Assembly: GCA_012934845.2 (NCBI GenBank)
Contig: WNNJ02003840.1
Span: 1 to 64,000, forward strand
Origin: Pomphorhynchus laevis
Taxonomy: Eukaryota; Acanthocephala; Palaeacanthocephala; Echinorhynchida; Pomphorhynchidae
DNA length: 64,000 bases
Direction of reading: 5' to 3'
Below the pieces are notes generated by a model. It had not been told where the DNA came from and searched no databases. It saw only the letters and a list, made by a program, of their open reading frames with translations. Every line of letters begins with the position of its first letter. Position 1 is the stretch's first letter. Made by a program: the position numbers and the translations under genes. Shown here one piece after another: positions 56,001-64,000 of the stretch.

Positions 56001-56465
56001 ATAATAACGCTAAATTAAAAAATCAAAATTTAGTAATTAGATAATAAATAATAAAAAATAATAATTAAGAAAATTAACTTTAAAAAAATTATTAGCAAAA
56101 AAATAATTATAAATCTTCTATCAATAATCTTCTATTTATAATCTAAAAATTATTTATAATCTAACAATTATTTATTATTAATAAATAAATAATTGTTAGA
56201 AGATTTTTTGATAAATAAAAAATTAAAAAATTAAATAATAAACAATTGCTAAATAAGGTTTTATATATCTATAAATAATTTTATAATTTCATTTCATAAA
56301 ATTATATTTTATGAAAATATTTGATCATCAATGATCAAGGCTACTCAAAGATTTTAACTTATTTGATAAAATATTAGCAAAAAAATAATTATAAATCTTC
56401 TATCAATTATAAATAATTAATTATTATAATGTTAGATTATTTATAATCTAACAATTATTTATAAT
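56001..56465. repeat. AT-rich palindromic repeat cluster
   Basis: Repeated blocks AATCTTCTATCAATTATAAA and the palindrome TTGTTAGATTATTTATAATC with its complement recur at about 56130-56215, 56380-56465, 56680-56710 and 60920-60993. They can form many alternative hairpins. TGATCATCAATGATCAAGGC near 56321 is repeated near 60683. Confidence 0.6.
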
Positions 56466-56672
56466 TGTCCTGGATATGCTTATTTATAAGCATCTCCAGG
56501 ACATGTTACGAGCAAATAGCGGCGGTTCGCTAGCAGAAAACCTGACGCACCTTGTCAACCACCTTCTGGCGGGACTAGCACCCTCTGAAGTGGCGCCTTA
56601 CATAGCCGGCGCGAACTTGATCGCACTTCCCAAAATGGACGGGGTATCAGACCAATTGCTAATAAGATTGCC
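56466..56672 (+). pseudogene. Short RT fragment of the unassigned retroelement family, inside AT repeats
   Basis: A GC-richer insert of about 205 bp. It opens with a hairpin (TCCTGGATATGCTTA and TAAGCATCTCCAGGA) and then encodes MLRANSGGSLAENLTHLVNH, LLAGLAPSEVAPYIAGANLI and ALPKMDGVS. This matches the RT N-terminal step (P-Y-x-x-G-A-x-L-I-A-L-x-K) of the polyprotein type at 9088-10060. The AT palindrome repeats resume straight after it. Only a fragment; not functional. Confidence 0.5.
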
Positions 56673-56799
56673 AAATCTTCTATCAATTATAAATAATTGT
56701 TAGATTAAATAAAATAATTATAATAATATAATTATAATAATTATAATAATATTTTCTGTTTGATGTTATTTTTATAGTAACCGTCATTTTAAAATAAAC

Positions 56800-57405
56800 G
56801 TCATTTTTATGAATTAACCAATAAATAACAGACGTTGTATCAGAATAAGAATTAGAGGTCATCAGGAGGAACTGCTATGCTATCAGGTTTCGGCCCCTAA
56901 CTCCTCTACCCAACATAGCAGCGGGGCCAAATACATGCTAATGATGTATTTCCTCTGAAATAACTATCTAGTATCTTATTCTAACGCAAAGTATATTATT
57001 TATTATCCATCCATAAAAATTTGCCACTTAAGAGTTTAAATTTATTCTTTATATTATTGTGTTGATTTATATATTTTACTATTTTCTGCTTGATGTTATT
57101 TTTATAGTAACCTAGTTTAAAATATGTATCTATTAAATTATTTAAATGATTTTGAAGAAAGCCAATATCATTACATATTGTTGCAATTCTTAAAATTTCA
57201 TTATTTAATGTATTATATTTTATATTATATGGTATGCATGAATGCTCATGCAAAAATATGTTTCTTGTAAATTTAAATATGTCATCTTTACGATATAAAT
57301 TAATAGTAGTTTTAGTTAATGTTAATTTAATGTTCATATCTAGATATACACCTTCTTTATCATTAATATTGGTTTTGTTAAGAATAAGGCTTTTTGTTCT
57401 TATAT
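56800..57405 (-). mobile_element. PLE-N copy 3, 5'-truncated
   Basis: Minus strand. From the junction at about 57388: KSLILNKTNINDKEGVYLDM, NIKLTLTKTTINLYRKDDIF, FTRNIFLHEHSCIPYNIKYN, LRIATICNDIGFLQNHLNNL, YYKNNIKQKIVKYINQHNNI and KFKLLSGKFLWMDNK, then stop at 56996. The motif A-C part is missing. The thumb is intact and shows the natural C-terminus of the family. Structured block downstream at 56845-56945. The frame is continuous with the GIY-YIG fragment upstream. Confidence 0.8.
56845..56945 (-). ncRNA. PLE-N 3' structured RNA block, copy 3
   Basis: Identical in pairing to copy 2: GGGGCC (56923-56928 as read on plus) with GGCCCC (56892-56897), and CATAGCAG (56914-56921) with CTGCTATG (56872-56879), interleaved. 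Hairpin AAATACAT/ATGTATTT with loop CATTAGC. Confidence 0.6.
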
Positions 57406-58370
57406 TTAATTGGGTCGATGTCTCACCAACGTACTGTTTAGCGCATTTAACGCAAGTTGCGACGTACACACAATTTCTAGTTGCGCATGTGGAATCAGCG
57501 CGTATTCCATAACTCAACGTTGTAACTACACTATATAAATGATCGACTACTGGTACAATCGCCAAAGATTTCAGGGTCGTTTACAAGGATGACTGTGATA
57601 TGAATAATTAATATCATCCGCATGTTCCACTTTTGACCGAACCATAATGTCCCTTATTTTCATCGTGTTTTTAAAAAACACTACTGGAGGTCTTCCATCT
57701 AATCCTGTTTGCCTGTATGCTCTCAACATGTTCCGCTGCAAATCATATAACGCTGGATGATAAGGAAGTAAACATACAGCTCGTTGTGTCTGTTTATTAT
57801 TTCTGTTGTTTAGAAGGTCACTGCGATCAAAATTCATACATTTATTAATCTCTTTATATACCCGAACAGGCGCGTATCCTCCTACTGACAGATCATCCTT
57901 AAGTATCTCTAACGCTTCGTATCTTGATTTAGCCGTACTAGATATTTTTATTATTTGCCTGGTCTCATTTTGAATGACCGCTTGTTTTGTAGCGGAACTA
58001 TGACAGCTATGTGCATGCAGGTACATTGCGGCGGATTCCAGTTCCCTATAAGACGATGTCTCGAAAGTTACATTATTGTTATTTTTGTACCGTTAATGCG
58101 CACGTCGATAAAGCATACTTTATCTTGTCTCTCATAATTAAATTTGAGAAACCCACTGTTAATATGAGATATGAATTCATTCAGACTATCTTCACCTAAA
58201 GTCCAGACCATAAATACATCATCTATGTATCTTAACCACGTATGTGGCTTATTCTCGGTGGTAGCTAATAATTCAGATTCATACATATCCATAAAGATAA
58301 TTGCATACGTCGGGGCTAATGGCGTTCCCATTGCCGTTCCTTTTATTTGTTTGTACAATTTTCCCTCAAA
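57388..58370 (-). mobile_element. Canonical PLE (RT with C-terminal GIY-YIG), broken
   Basis: Minus strand. RT piece 58068-58358: YKQIKGTAMGTPLAPTYAII (motif B), HTWLRYIDDVFMVWTLGEDS (motif C, YIDD) and KVCFIDVRINGTKITI (motif D). Next frame 57571-58026: ESAAMYLHAHSCHSSATKQA, AVCLLPYHPALYDLQRNMLR and PPVVFFKNTMKIRDIMVRSK, the conserved linker of C-terminal-endonuclease PLEs. Last, CVYVATCVKCAKQYVGETST (57400-57470), the start of the GIY-YIG endonuclease with its C-x2-C pair. The nuclease is cut after NIRTK by PLE-N copy 3. The 5' end is lost at a TA microsatellite. Different clade from PLE-N (Neptune/Hydra-like by style, inferred). Confidence 0.8.
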
Positions 58371-58410
58371 AGAGATGACGTTATTCCGTAATACAACTTC
58401 GGTCGCATTG

Positions 58411-58416
<6 letters not shown>

Positions 58417-58473
<57 letters not shown>
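58417..58473. repeat. TA microsatellite
   Basis: About 28 uninterrupted TA units between the truncated PLE and the inverted repeat array. Dinucleotide arrays are preferred PLE insertion points in the literature. Confidence 0.95.
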
Positions 58474-58475
<2 letters not shown>

Positions 58476-58752
58476 CCGTTTGAGATCATGAAGATCGATT
58501 GGAATCGGGACTGGTGATCCTTTGATGGATTCTTATTTATGTAACGAATAGTTGCTAGGTCACACGAGGTGACTTTCGCATTGAAAACCAGCTACAGAAT
58601 CCTTCCTTCATGATATCCAATTCCATACACCCTGACTACTAACGGCGCCATTGCCACAACCGTTTTCGTTTCGCCCGCTTTTTGCCACATGTTGGTAGCC
58701 CCGGGCTCGTCAGAAGGCTGACTACCAACTCTTCGCCTTTTGAAATTTGACT

Positions 58753-58814
58753 TATCCGAGATTCGAGCTGTCGCTCTCCGTACTTGGCTTGCGCTCTTGA
58801 CTGCTAGGCTACGA
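58753..58814 (-). repeat. tRNA-like pol III promoter segment in repeat unit (left)
   Basis: On the minus strand TAGCCTAGCAGTCAAGAGC, then AGCTCGAATCTCGG about 24 bases on, resembling box A and box B of a tRNA gene. The unit as a whole is not a foldable tRNA. Confidence 0.45.
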
Positions 58815-59392
58815 ATCCAGGATTACCAGATTTCACACAGTATATGAAACCTTCCATCATGATATCCAGAAACTGCATTGTCCGAGATGCTTCTCTGGCA
58901 TGCTAATTATAAATTTTACCGTTTGAGATCATGAAGATCGATTGGAATCGGGACTGGTGATCCTTTGATGGATTCTTATTTATGTAACGAATAGTTGCTA
59001 GGTCACACGAGGTGACTTTCGCGTTGAAAACCAGCTACAGAATCCTTCCTTCATGATATCCAATTCCATACACCCTGACTACTAACGGCGCCATTGCCAC
59101 AACCGTTTTCGTGAAGGAAAACGGTTGTGGCAATGGGGAATTGGATATCATGAAGGAAGGATTCTGTAGCTGGTTTTCAATGCGAAAGTCACCTCGTGTG
59201 ACCTAGCAACTATTCGTTACATAAATAAGAATCCATCAAAGGATCACCAGTCCCGATTCCAATCGATCTTCATGATCTCAAACGGTAAAATTTATAATAA
59301 GCATGCCAGAGAAGCATCTCGGACAATGCAGTTTCTGGATATCATGATGGAAGGTTTCATATACTGTGTGAAATCTGGTAATCCTGGATTCG

Positions 59393-59448
59393 TAGCCTAG
59401 CAGTCAAGAGCGCAAGCCAAGTACGGAGAGCGACAGCTCGAATCTCGG
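59393..59448 (+). repeat. tRNA-like pol III promoter segment in repeat unit (middle)
   Basis: Box A-like TAGCCTAGCAGTCAAGAGC at 59393-59411 and box B-like AGCTCGAATCTCGG at 59435-59448. Identical to the other two copies. Confidence 0.45.
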
Positions 59449-59835
59449 ATAAGTCAAATTTCAAAAGGCGAAGAGTTGGTAGTCAGCCTTCTGACGAGCC
59501 CGGGGCTACCAACATGTGGCAAAAAGCGGGCGAAACGAAAACGGTTGTGGCAATGGCGCCGTTAGTAGTCAGGGTGTATGGAATTGGATATCATGAAGGA
59601 AGGATTCTGTAGCTGGTTTTCAACGCGAAAGTCACCTCGTGTGACCTAGCAACTATTCGTTACATAAATAAGAATCCATCAAAGGATCACCAGTCCCGAT
59701 TCCAATCGATCTTCATGATCTCAAACGGTAAAATTTATAATTAGCATGCCAGAGAAGCATCTCGGACAATGCAGTTTCTGGATATCATGATGGAAGGTTT
59801 CATATACTGTGTGAAATCTGGTAATCCTGGATTCG

Positions 59836-59891
59836 TAGCCTAGCAGTCAAGAGCGCAAGCCAAGTACGGAGAGCGACAGCTCGAATCTCGG
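59836..59891 (+). repeat. tRNA-like pol III promoter segment in repeat unit (right)
   Basis: Same box A-like and box B-like pair as at 59393, one unit further on. Confidence 0.45.
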
Positions 59892-60102
59892 ATAAGTCAA
59901 ATTTCAAAAGGCGAAGAGTTGGTAGTCAGCCTTCTGACGAGCCCGGGGCTACCAACATGTGGCAAAAAGCGGGCGAAACGAAAACGGTTGTGGCAATGGC
60001 GCCGTTAGTAGTCAGGGTGTATGGAATTGGATATCATGAAGGAAGGATTCTGTAGCTGGTTTTCAACGCGAAAGTCACCTCGTGTGACCTAGCAACTATT
60101 CG

Positions 60103-60103
<1 letters not shown>

Positions 60104-60186
<83 letters not shown>
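60104..60186. repeat. TA microsatellite
   Basis: About 41 TA units, beginning inside the repeat unit's CTATTCGTTA. Mirrors the array at 58417 on the other side of the inverted repeats. Confidence 0.95.
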
Positions 60187-60189
<3 letters not shown>

Positions 60190-60620
60190 TATCTTACGAT
60201 TTACACCAGCACAAGCAAAATAGATTCAAAATTTTATTGAAAACGTTTCGCTCTTTGGAGCTTTGTCAATTGTATATAGTTATTTGTTAACAGCTTAGAA
60301 TTTCAAACTAGTGATGATTAAATGATGCTAATTTACATACAGTCCAATCATTGCTCACTCGCAATGTATCATCAAAACAAAGCAGACTCAATCGATTTCC
60401 TACAAGATCAAATGTTTTGCATTTGCGACAAAGACTTAAAGATATTCACATTGGTTCTGATGATCTAAGGCATAAGATAAACAAAGCAAAATGGGCTCGA
60501 AAAACCGGTTCTGAAAACCGCAAAATTTTTAAAATGAATGATGATTATAGACGTGGTAATCAACGTTTCGGATTGATCTTTATATCAATATATTTTGAAG
60601 TAATATTTTAATTACTATTT
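60187..60620. mobile_element. PLE-tail-like segment and an unidentified short frame
   Basis: On the minus strand TTGACAAAGCTCCAAAGAGC with CGAAACGTTTTCAATAAA (60232-60270) has the TGA-stem (GCTC/GAGC)-CGAAA order of PLE tails. On the plus strand 60351-60611 is an 86-codon frame (from a TTG) with LHLRQRLKDIHIGSDDLRHK; I do not recognise it. Confidence 0.4.
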
Positions 60621-61384
60621 AATAATCCATTCATGAGAGACATGTTCTTAATAATAGCCGAGATTCTTTAAGCCATATTATCATCAATGATCAAGGCTAC
60701 TCAAATATTTGAATAGTATTTCTCAAATATTACAGAAATTCGTAAAATTTCATTATTTAATATATTATATTTTATATTATATGGTATGCATGAATGCTCA
60801 TGCAAAAAAAATGTTTCTTGTAAATTTATATATGACATCTTTACGATATAAATTAAAAGTAGTTATAAATTAATAATAGATATAAATTAATAGTAGATAT
60901 AATAATATAAAATAATTATAAATCTTCTATCAATTATAAATAATTGTTAGATTATTTATAATCTAACAATTATTTATAATCTAACAATTATTTTTGATAA
61001 ATAAAAAATTAAAAAATTAAATAATAAACAATTGCTAAATAATTTTATACATCTATAAAATTGAAATTAAAAATAAAAATCAATTTTTATGAATTGACTA
61101 ATAGATAACAAACTATGTATCAGAATAAAGATTAGATGTCATTAGGATGATGACCTCTAGGAACATAGCAAATTAAATAAGCTAACTGAGTCTACGTATT
61201 TTTTATTGCAAATTAAAAATAATGCAAAATAAAAGTTAAATAATAAAAAATTAATTACTAATAAATAATTGTTATTTTTATATAATTTATATCAACATGA
61301 ATTATAAACTGAAATTAAAAATAAAAATCAATTTTTATGAATTGACTAATAGATAACAAACTATGTATCAGAATAAGGATTATA

Positions 61385-61480
61385 AGTCATCAGAAGGAAC
61401 TGCTACGTTATAAGGTTACGGCCCCTAACTCCTCTACCCAACATAGCAGTTAGGCCAAATGCATGCTAATGATGTATTTC
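61385..61480 (-). ncRNA. PLE-N 3' structured RNA block, copy 4
   Basis: Same block with GGCCTAACTGCTATG in place of GGCCCCGCTGCTATG, so part of P1 is lost but GGCC/GGCC and all of P2 (CTGCTATG with CGTAGCAG, one G.U) remain. Confidence 0.55.
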
Positions 61481-61604
61481 CTCTGATAAAACTATCTAGT
61501 ATCTTATTCTAATACAAAGTATATTATTTATTATCCATCCATAAAAATAAACTTTATTTTTATGAATTGACTAATAAATAACAGACGTTGTATCAGAATA
61601 AGGA

Positions 61605-61710
61605 TTAGAGGTCATCAGTAGGAACTGCTATGCTATCATGTTTCGGCCCCTATTCCTCAACCCAACATAGCAGCGGGGCCAAATACATGCTAATGATGTA
61701 TTTTCTTAGA
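61605..61710 (-). ncRNA. PLE-N 3' structured RNA block, copy 5
   Basis: P1 GGCCCC/GGGGCC and P2 CTGCTATG/CATAGCAG both complete; the linker between them has changed (GGGTTGAGGAATA). Changes fall mainly in loops. Confidence 0.55.
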
Positions 61711-61824
61711 TGAAATTTGCTTATATAATATCCTACAAATAATACAAAGTATATTTTTTATTACCATCCGTAAAAATTTCCGCTAATGATTTTAAATTTA
61801 TTTTTAATATTATTTTGTTGATAT

Positions 61825-61862
<38 letters not shown>

Positions 61863-62289
61863 TACTATTTTCTGCTTGATGTTATTTTTATAGTAACCTA
61901 GTTTAAAATATGTATCTATTAAATTATTTAAATGATTTTGAAGAAAGCCAATATCATTACATATTGTTGCAATTCTTAAAATTTCATTATTTAATGTATT
62001 ATATTTTATATTATATGGTATGCATGAATGCTCATGCAAAAATATGTTTCTTGTAAATTTAAATGTCATCTTTACGATATAAATTAATAGTAGTTTTAAT
62101 TGATGTTAACAAAGTATAATATGTCTAATATAAGATTCATAAAAGGGAAAGGGGCATCCCTCTACCATTGCATTCGCTTAAATAACTGACTAAAATGCAG
62201 AAATCTTTTTTAAATCCGGTTGAAACCCCTTTATGGGGGCAACTTAAATTTCAAGTTAATTTCAAATGACAACCTAACCGATCCTCACT

Positions 62290-62662
62290 GTAGCCAGTGG
62301 CATTGCTGGGGGCACTGGAGTTCAAGCTGCAATATATTCAGGTGCTGCGGTGTCTGCTTTTATGCAAGCATGGAGCACTTAGCTGTTCGCACTTCAATCT
62401 CTGCTGTTCAAACTGCGGGTTGCCATACCCAGCGTGGTCCCGCAGATGCTCGAACTTCAAGACATACGAGAAAAGACACTTGAAGACGTTTGAGTTCCCC
62501 AAGCATGATCCTACTGGGTTCGATGACACTGTTAAAAGATTTGCTTTAGCGATGAATGTTGATGCAATCATAAAAATTACAGACCAACGCATTGCTGATA
62601 ATATGAAATCAATTGGGGCCTTGTTTAGTAGACTGTCAGAGGCGGTGTCGACACCCCTGTAA
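62290..62662 (+). pseudogene. LINE-G ORF1, gag-like zinc-knuckle end
   Basis: A 121-codon plus frame contains CCSNCGLPYPAWSRRCSNFK followed by TYEKRHLKTFEFPKHDPTGF. The C-x2-C ... C spacing with P-A-x-S before the last cysteine is the third knuckle of LINE ORF1 proteins of the R1/I/Jockey group. Earlier knuckles read in another frame (CCGVCFYASMEHLAVRT), so the gene is broken. It lies about 400 bp before an endonuclease fragment on the same strand. Confidence 0.6.
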
Positions 62663-63059
62663 TCTAAAAGGCTTCAGTACAAAGTCATCGAAAAGGGCCT
62701 CTTCACGGAATAGCAAATCCCCACTTAGATTGCTGAAATAGGGCAAGAAGTGAAAGATCAATAATATTGGAAATGACTATATTGCCTCCAGCCAAGGAGA
62801 GGTCAATGGTCACGCTGTTAGGCCCGGACGGAGGAAGAACAACGTTCTCTCCTCTGGACCCAACTAGTGGGTTCTGCTATCCTTCTTAGTGACATCAATT
62901 GCATGGAATAGTGAAACTCGGAATGTTCTTCTGCCATGAGCCTTCTATATTGTCGATATGCAGATGCTATAGACCTCCAGGATACTAGATTTATTCGGTT
63001 CCCCCAGGGCATTACTTGATATACACCAAAGTACCTCAATACCCACTTTACTTCTTGCA

Positions 63060-64000
63060 TAACCCTACCTCACTCATCTTTATCTCAAGGTTTTCTAACC
63101 TTTGTTAAGAGCTCTTAAAAATCTTCCTTCTATTAAACTATTCTTGACATGCCCTGTCTTGTTTATCAATAACACTTTAAAAAATGATAAACGCATCAGC
63201 ATTGCCAATACTTATATTAGGCCGGGAGAGATTCAAAATAACCGTGACTTCCTGGATCGTATATTAGGAAGCAAAAATGTCATTTTAATTGCAGACTTTA
63301 ACGACAGATCTGGTCGTTAGATTAACGCAGCACTCATCAGAGCTAGGAACGTATATCTTATTCATAAACCACCAGTCCCACTTTCATTCCACTACAGCGA
63401 ATTCTCTCCTCGACATACTTCTACGTAATGAGATGTGGCTGCCAAAGCCCATTTGTACTGAGAAGTAGGGCCAACAACTGCCCACATCCATGACCAAATT
63501 CACTGGAGGTTAGAAGATGATACGCTATTGCGAAAGCGATTTCACTTTGATCCAATCAGAGTGGCCTGCGTCCAGGCAGCTATCCGACTCTTGCCTGTTG
63601 TAGGAGATGTGAGTCCGACGTGAATTAACTTTTTCCTATCTTTGCGGAAAGCTATCGCGGTACTTTCGAGCAGTATAAAGGTCGAATATTCAATCCCACT
63701 CCAGCAAAACTCAGAGCCCTAACAAAAATGCTACACCTTCCCAATCTAACTGTTTCCGTTAGACAGGCTCTCTCGAAAGAATACTAGAGCTCTAGATATA
63801 GATTCCAGCTGAGTAAGTATAAAACGGGCATTGCTCGTCCTAACACTTCTCAGTCTTCCGCTTGGATGATATTCACGAAGGAGGAATATGTCTGCTAGAG
63901 GAAGAGCTTTTGGTCAAATTCGTAATATAGGCCTTGATAAAGTTTCTGGGCGTTACTATCCTTAAATAATTACGGAGCCGCTAAATCTCCCTAACCAATC
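63060..64000 (+). pseudogene. LINE-G ORF2, endonuclease fragment running off the window
   Basis: Plus strand. 63102-63320: LFINNTLKNDKRISIANTYI, RPGEIQNNRDFLDRILGSKN and VILIADFNDRSGR, where LIADFN matches the G-D-F-N step of the APE endonuclease and the preceding IANTYIRP the VVNVY-x-P step. After a stop comes a poor ARNVYLIHKPPVPLSFH, and from 63530 only broken linker-like sequence (VACVQAAIRLLPVVGDVSPT). The endonuclease start (62660-63060) is heavily damaged. R1/LOA/I-type by style. Not functional. Confidence 0.6.

Larger units (their letters stand above)
58474..60103. repeat. Tandem and inverted array of a 442-bp repeat unit
   Basis: A unit of 442-443 bp (for example 59138-59580 and 59581-60022) is present in about 1.4 minus-oriented copies on the left (58474-59112) and about 2.2 plus-oriented copies on the right (59118-60103). 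They meet at a palindromic centre, AACCGTTTTCGTGAAGGAAA (59101 on). The arms match nearly base for base over about 610 bp, apart from 25 bp (CGCCGTTAGTAGTCAGGGTG and five more bases) missing in the first right unit. Inside each unit GGATATCATGAAGGAAGG recurs as GGATATCATGATGGAAGG. Both ends run into TA microsatellites. No protein frame. High similarity means recent formation. Confidence 0.9.
60680..62110 (-). mobile_element. Cluster of at least four PLE-N fragments
   Basis: Minus-strand pieces: coding remnant at 60740-60870 (the HEHSCIPYN region, damaged); tail piece 61040-61160; terminus CTAACTGAGTCTACGTAT at 61182-61199; tail with structured block 61300-61510; second tail with structured block 61555-61720; and a thumb fragment 61824-62069 (FTRNIFLHEHSCIPYNIKYN, LRIATICNDIGFLQNHLNNL) interrupted by a short TA run at 61830-61855. 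The pieces lie head to tail, as expected for repeated insertion of truncated PLE copies into one place. Confidence 0.75.

Noticed and set aside
59393-59448. Functional tRNA gene
   Set aside because: Only box A- and box B-like stretches match; no acceptor stem or proper anticodon arm can be drawn.
58417-60186. CRISPR array
   Set aside because: The repeats are 442 bp, inverted as well as direct, with no short spacers and no cas genes, in a eukaryotic setting.
62818-63060. Minus-strand 80-codon frame between LINE-G ORF1 and the endonuclease
   Set aside because: No domain and opposite to the direction of the flanking LINE parts; probably a chance frame.

Overview
The window looks like a transposon-dense, AT-rich stretch of an arthropod (probably insect) nuclear genome. 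The evidence is long non-LTR retrotransposons with animal-type APE endonuclease and reverse transcriptase (RT) domains, several kinds of Penelope-like elements (PLEs), TA microsatellites, tRNA-derived repeats, and one exon-like open frame with a consensus splice donor and acceptor. The species cannot be named from sequence alone. I see no LTR, retroviral, Polinton or capsid-bearing element, no bacterial-type operon, no rRNA and no CRISPR array.

Layout. 1-9.0 kb: AT-rich relics, with a Penelope/Poseidon-type PLE, two palindromic short elements with target-site duplications (TSDs), a tRNA-derived SINE-like repeat, and a PLE with large inverted arms. 9.1-11.7 kb: a GC-richer island with the C-terminal domain of an unassigned RT polyprotein, then a decayed acidic protein of unknown function. 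12-14 kb: first long copy of an AT-rich, Naiad-like PLE, called PLE-N here. 14.4-43.4 kb: LINE territory. Four CR1/Rex1-like families are defined here: LINE-A (at least seven copies), LINE-B (one copy with an open 946-codon frame), LINE-C and LINE-D. They are nested in each other and joined by an R1/I-like LINE-F. 44-46.4 kb: AT-rich sequence with a probable host exon on the minus strand. 46.5-50.6 kb: the longest minus-strand LINE-A copy. 51.5-53.4 kb: best PLE-N copy, between 110-bp direct repeats. 53.6-54.8 kb: LINE-A ORF1. 56-58.4 kb: a PLE-N copy fused in frame to a canonical C-terminal GIY-YIG PLE. 58.4-60.2 kb: a 442-bp repeat unit in tandem and inverted copies between two TA microsatellites. 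60.2-62.1 kb: PLE-N debris. 62.3-64 kb: a broken LINE with gag-like zinc knuckles and an endonuclease, running off the window.

How the parts work together. LINE-A encodes an ORF1 protein (zinc finger, coiled coil, nucleic-acid-binding region). Its ORF1 overlaps by 37 nt an ORF2 with endonuclease and RT. The 5' leader carries 13-bp repeats and the 3' end a short hairpin. PLE-N encodes an RT related to telomerase RT. Downstream of its ORF, every long copy keeps a folded RNA block with hairpin, pseudoknot and CTGATGA segments, and paired bases change together in a diverged copy. That block is the best candidate for an undescribed functional structure here. The palindromic elements and other PLE tails share a CTGAAGA-stem-CGAAA motif that resembles a relaxed hammerhead core.
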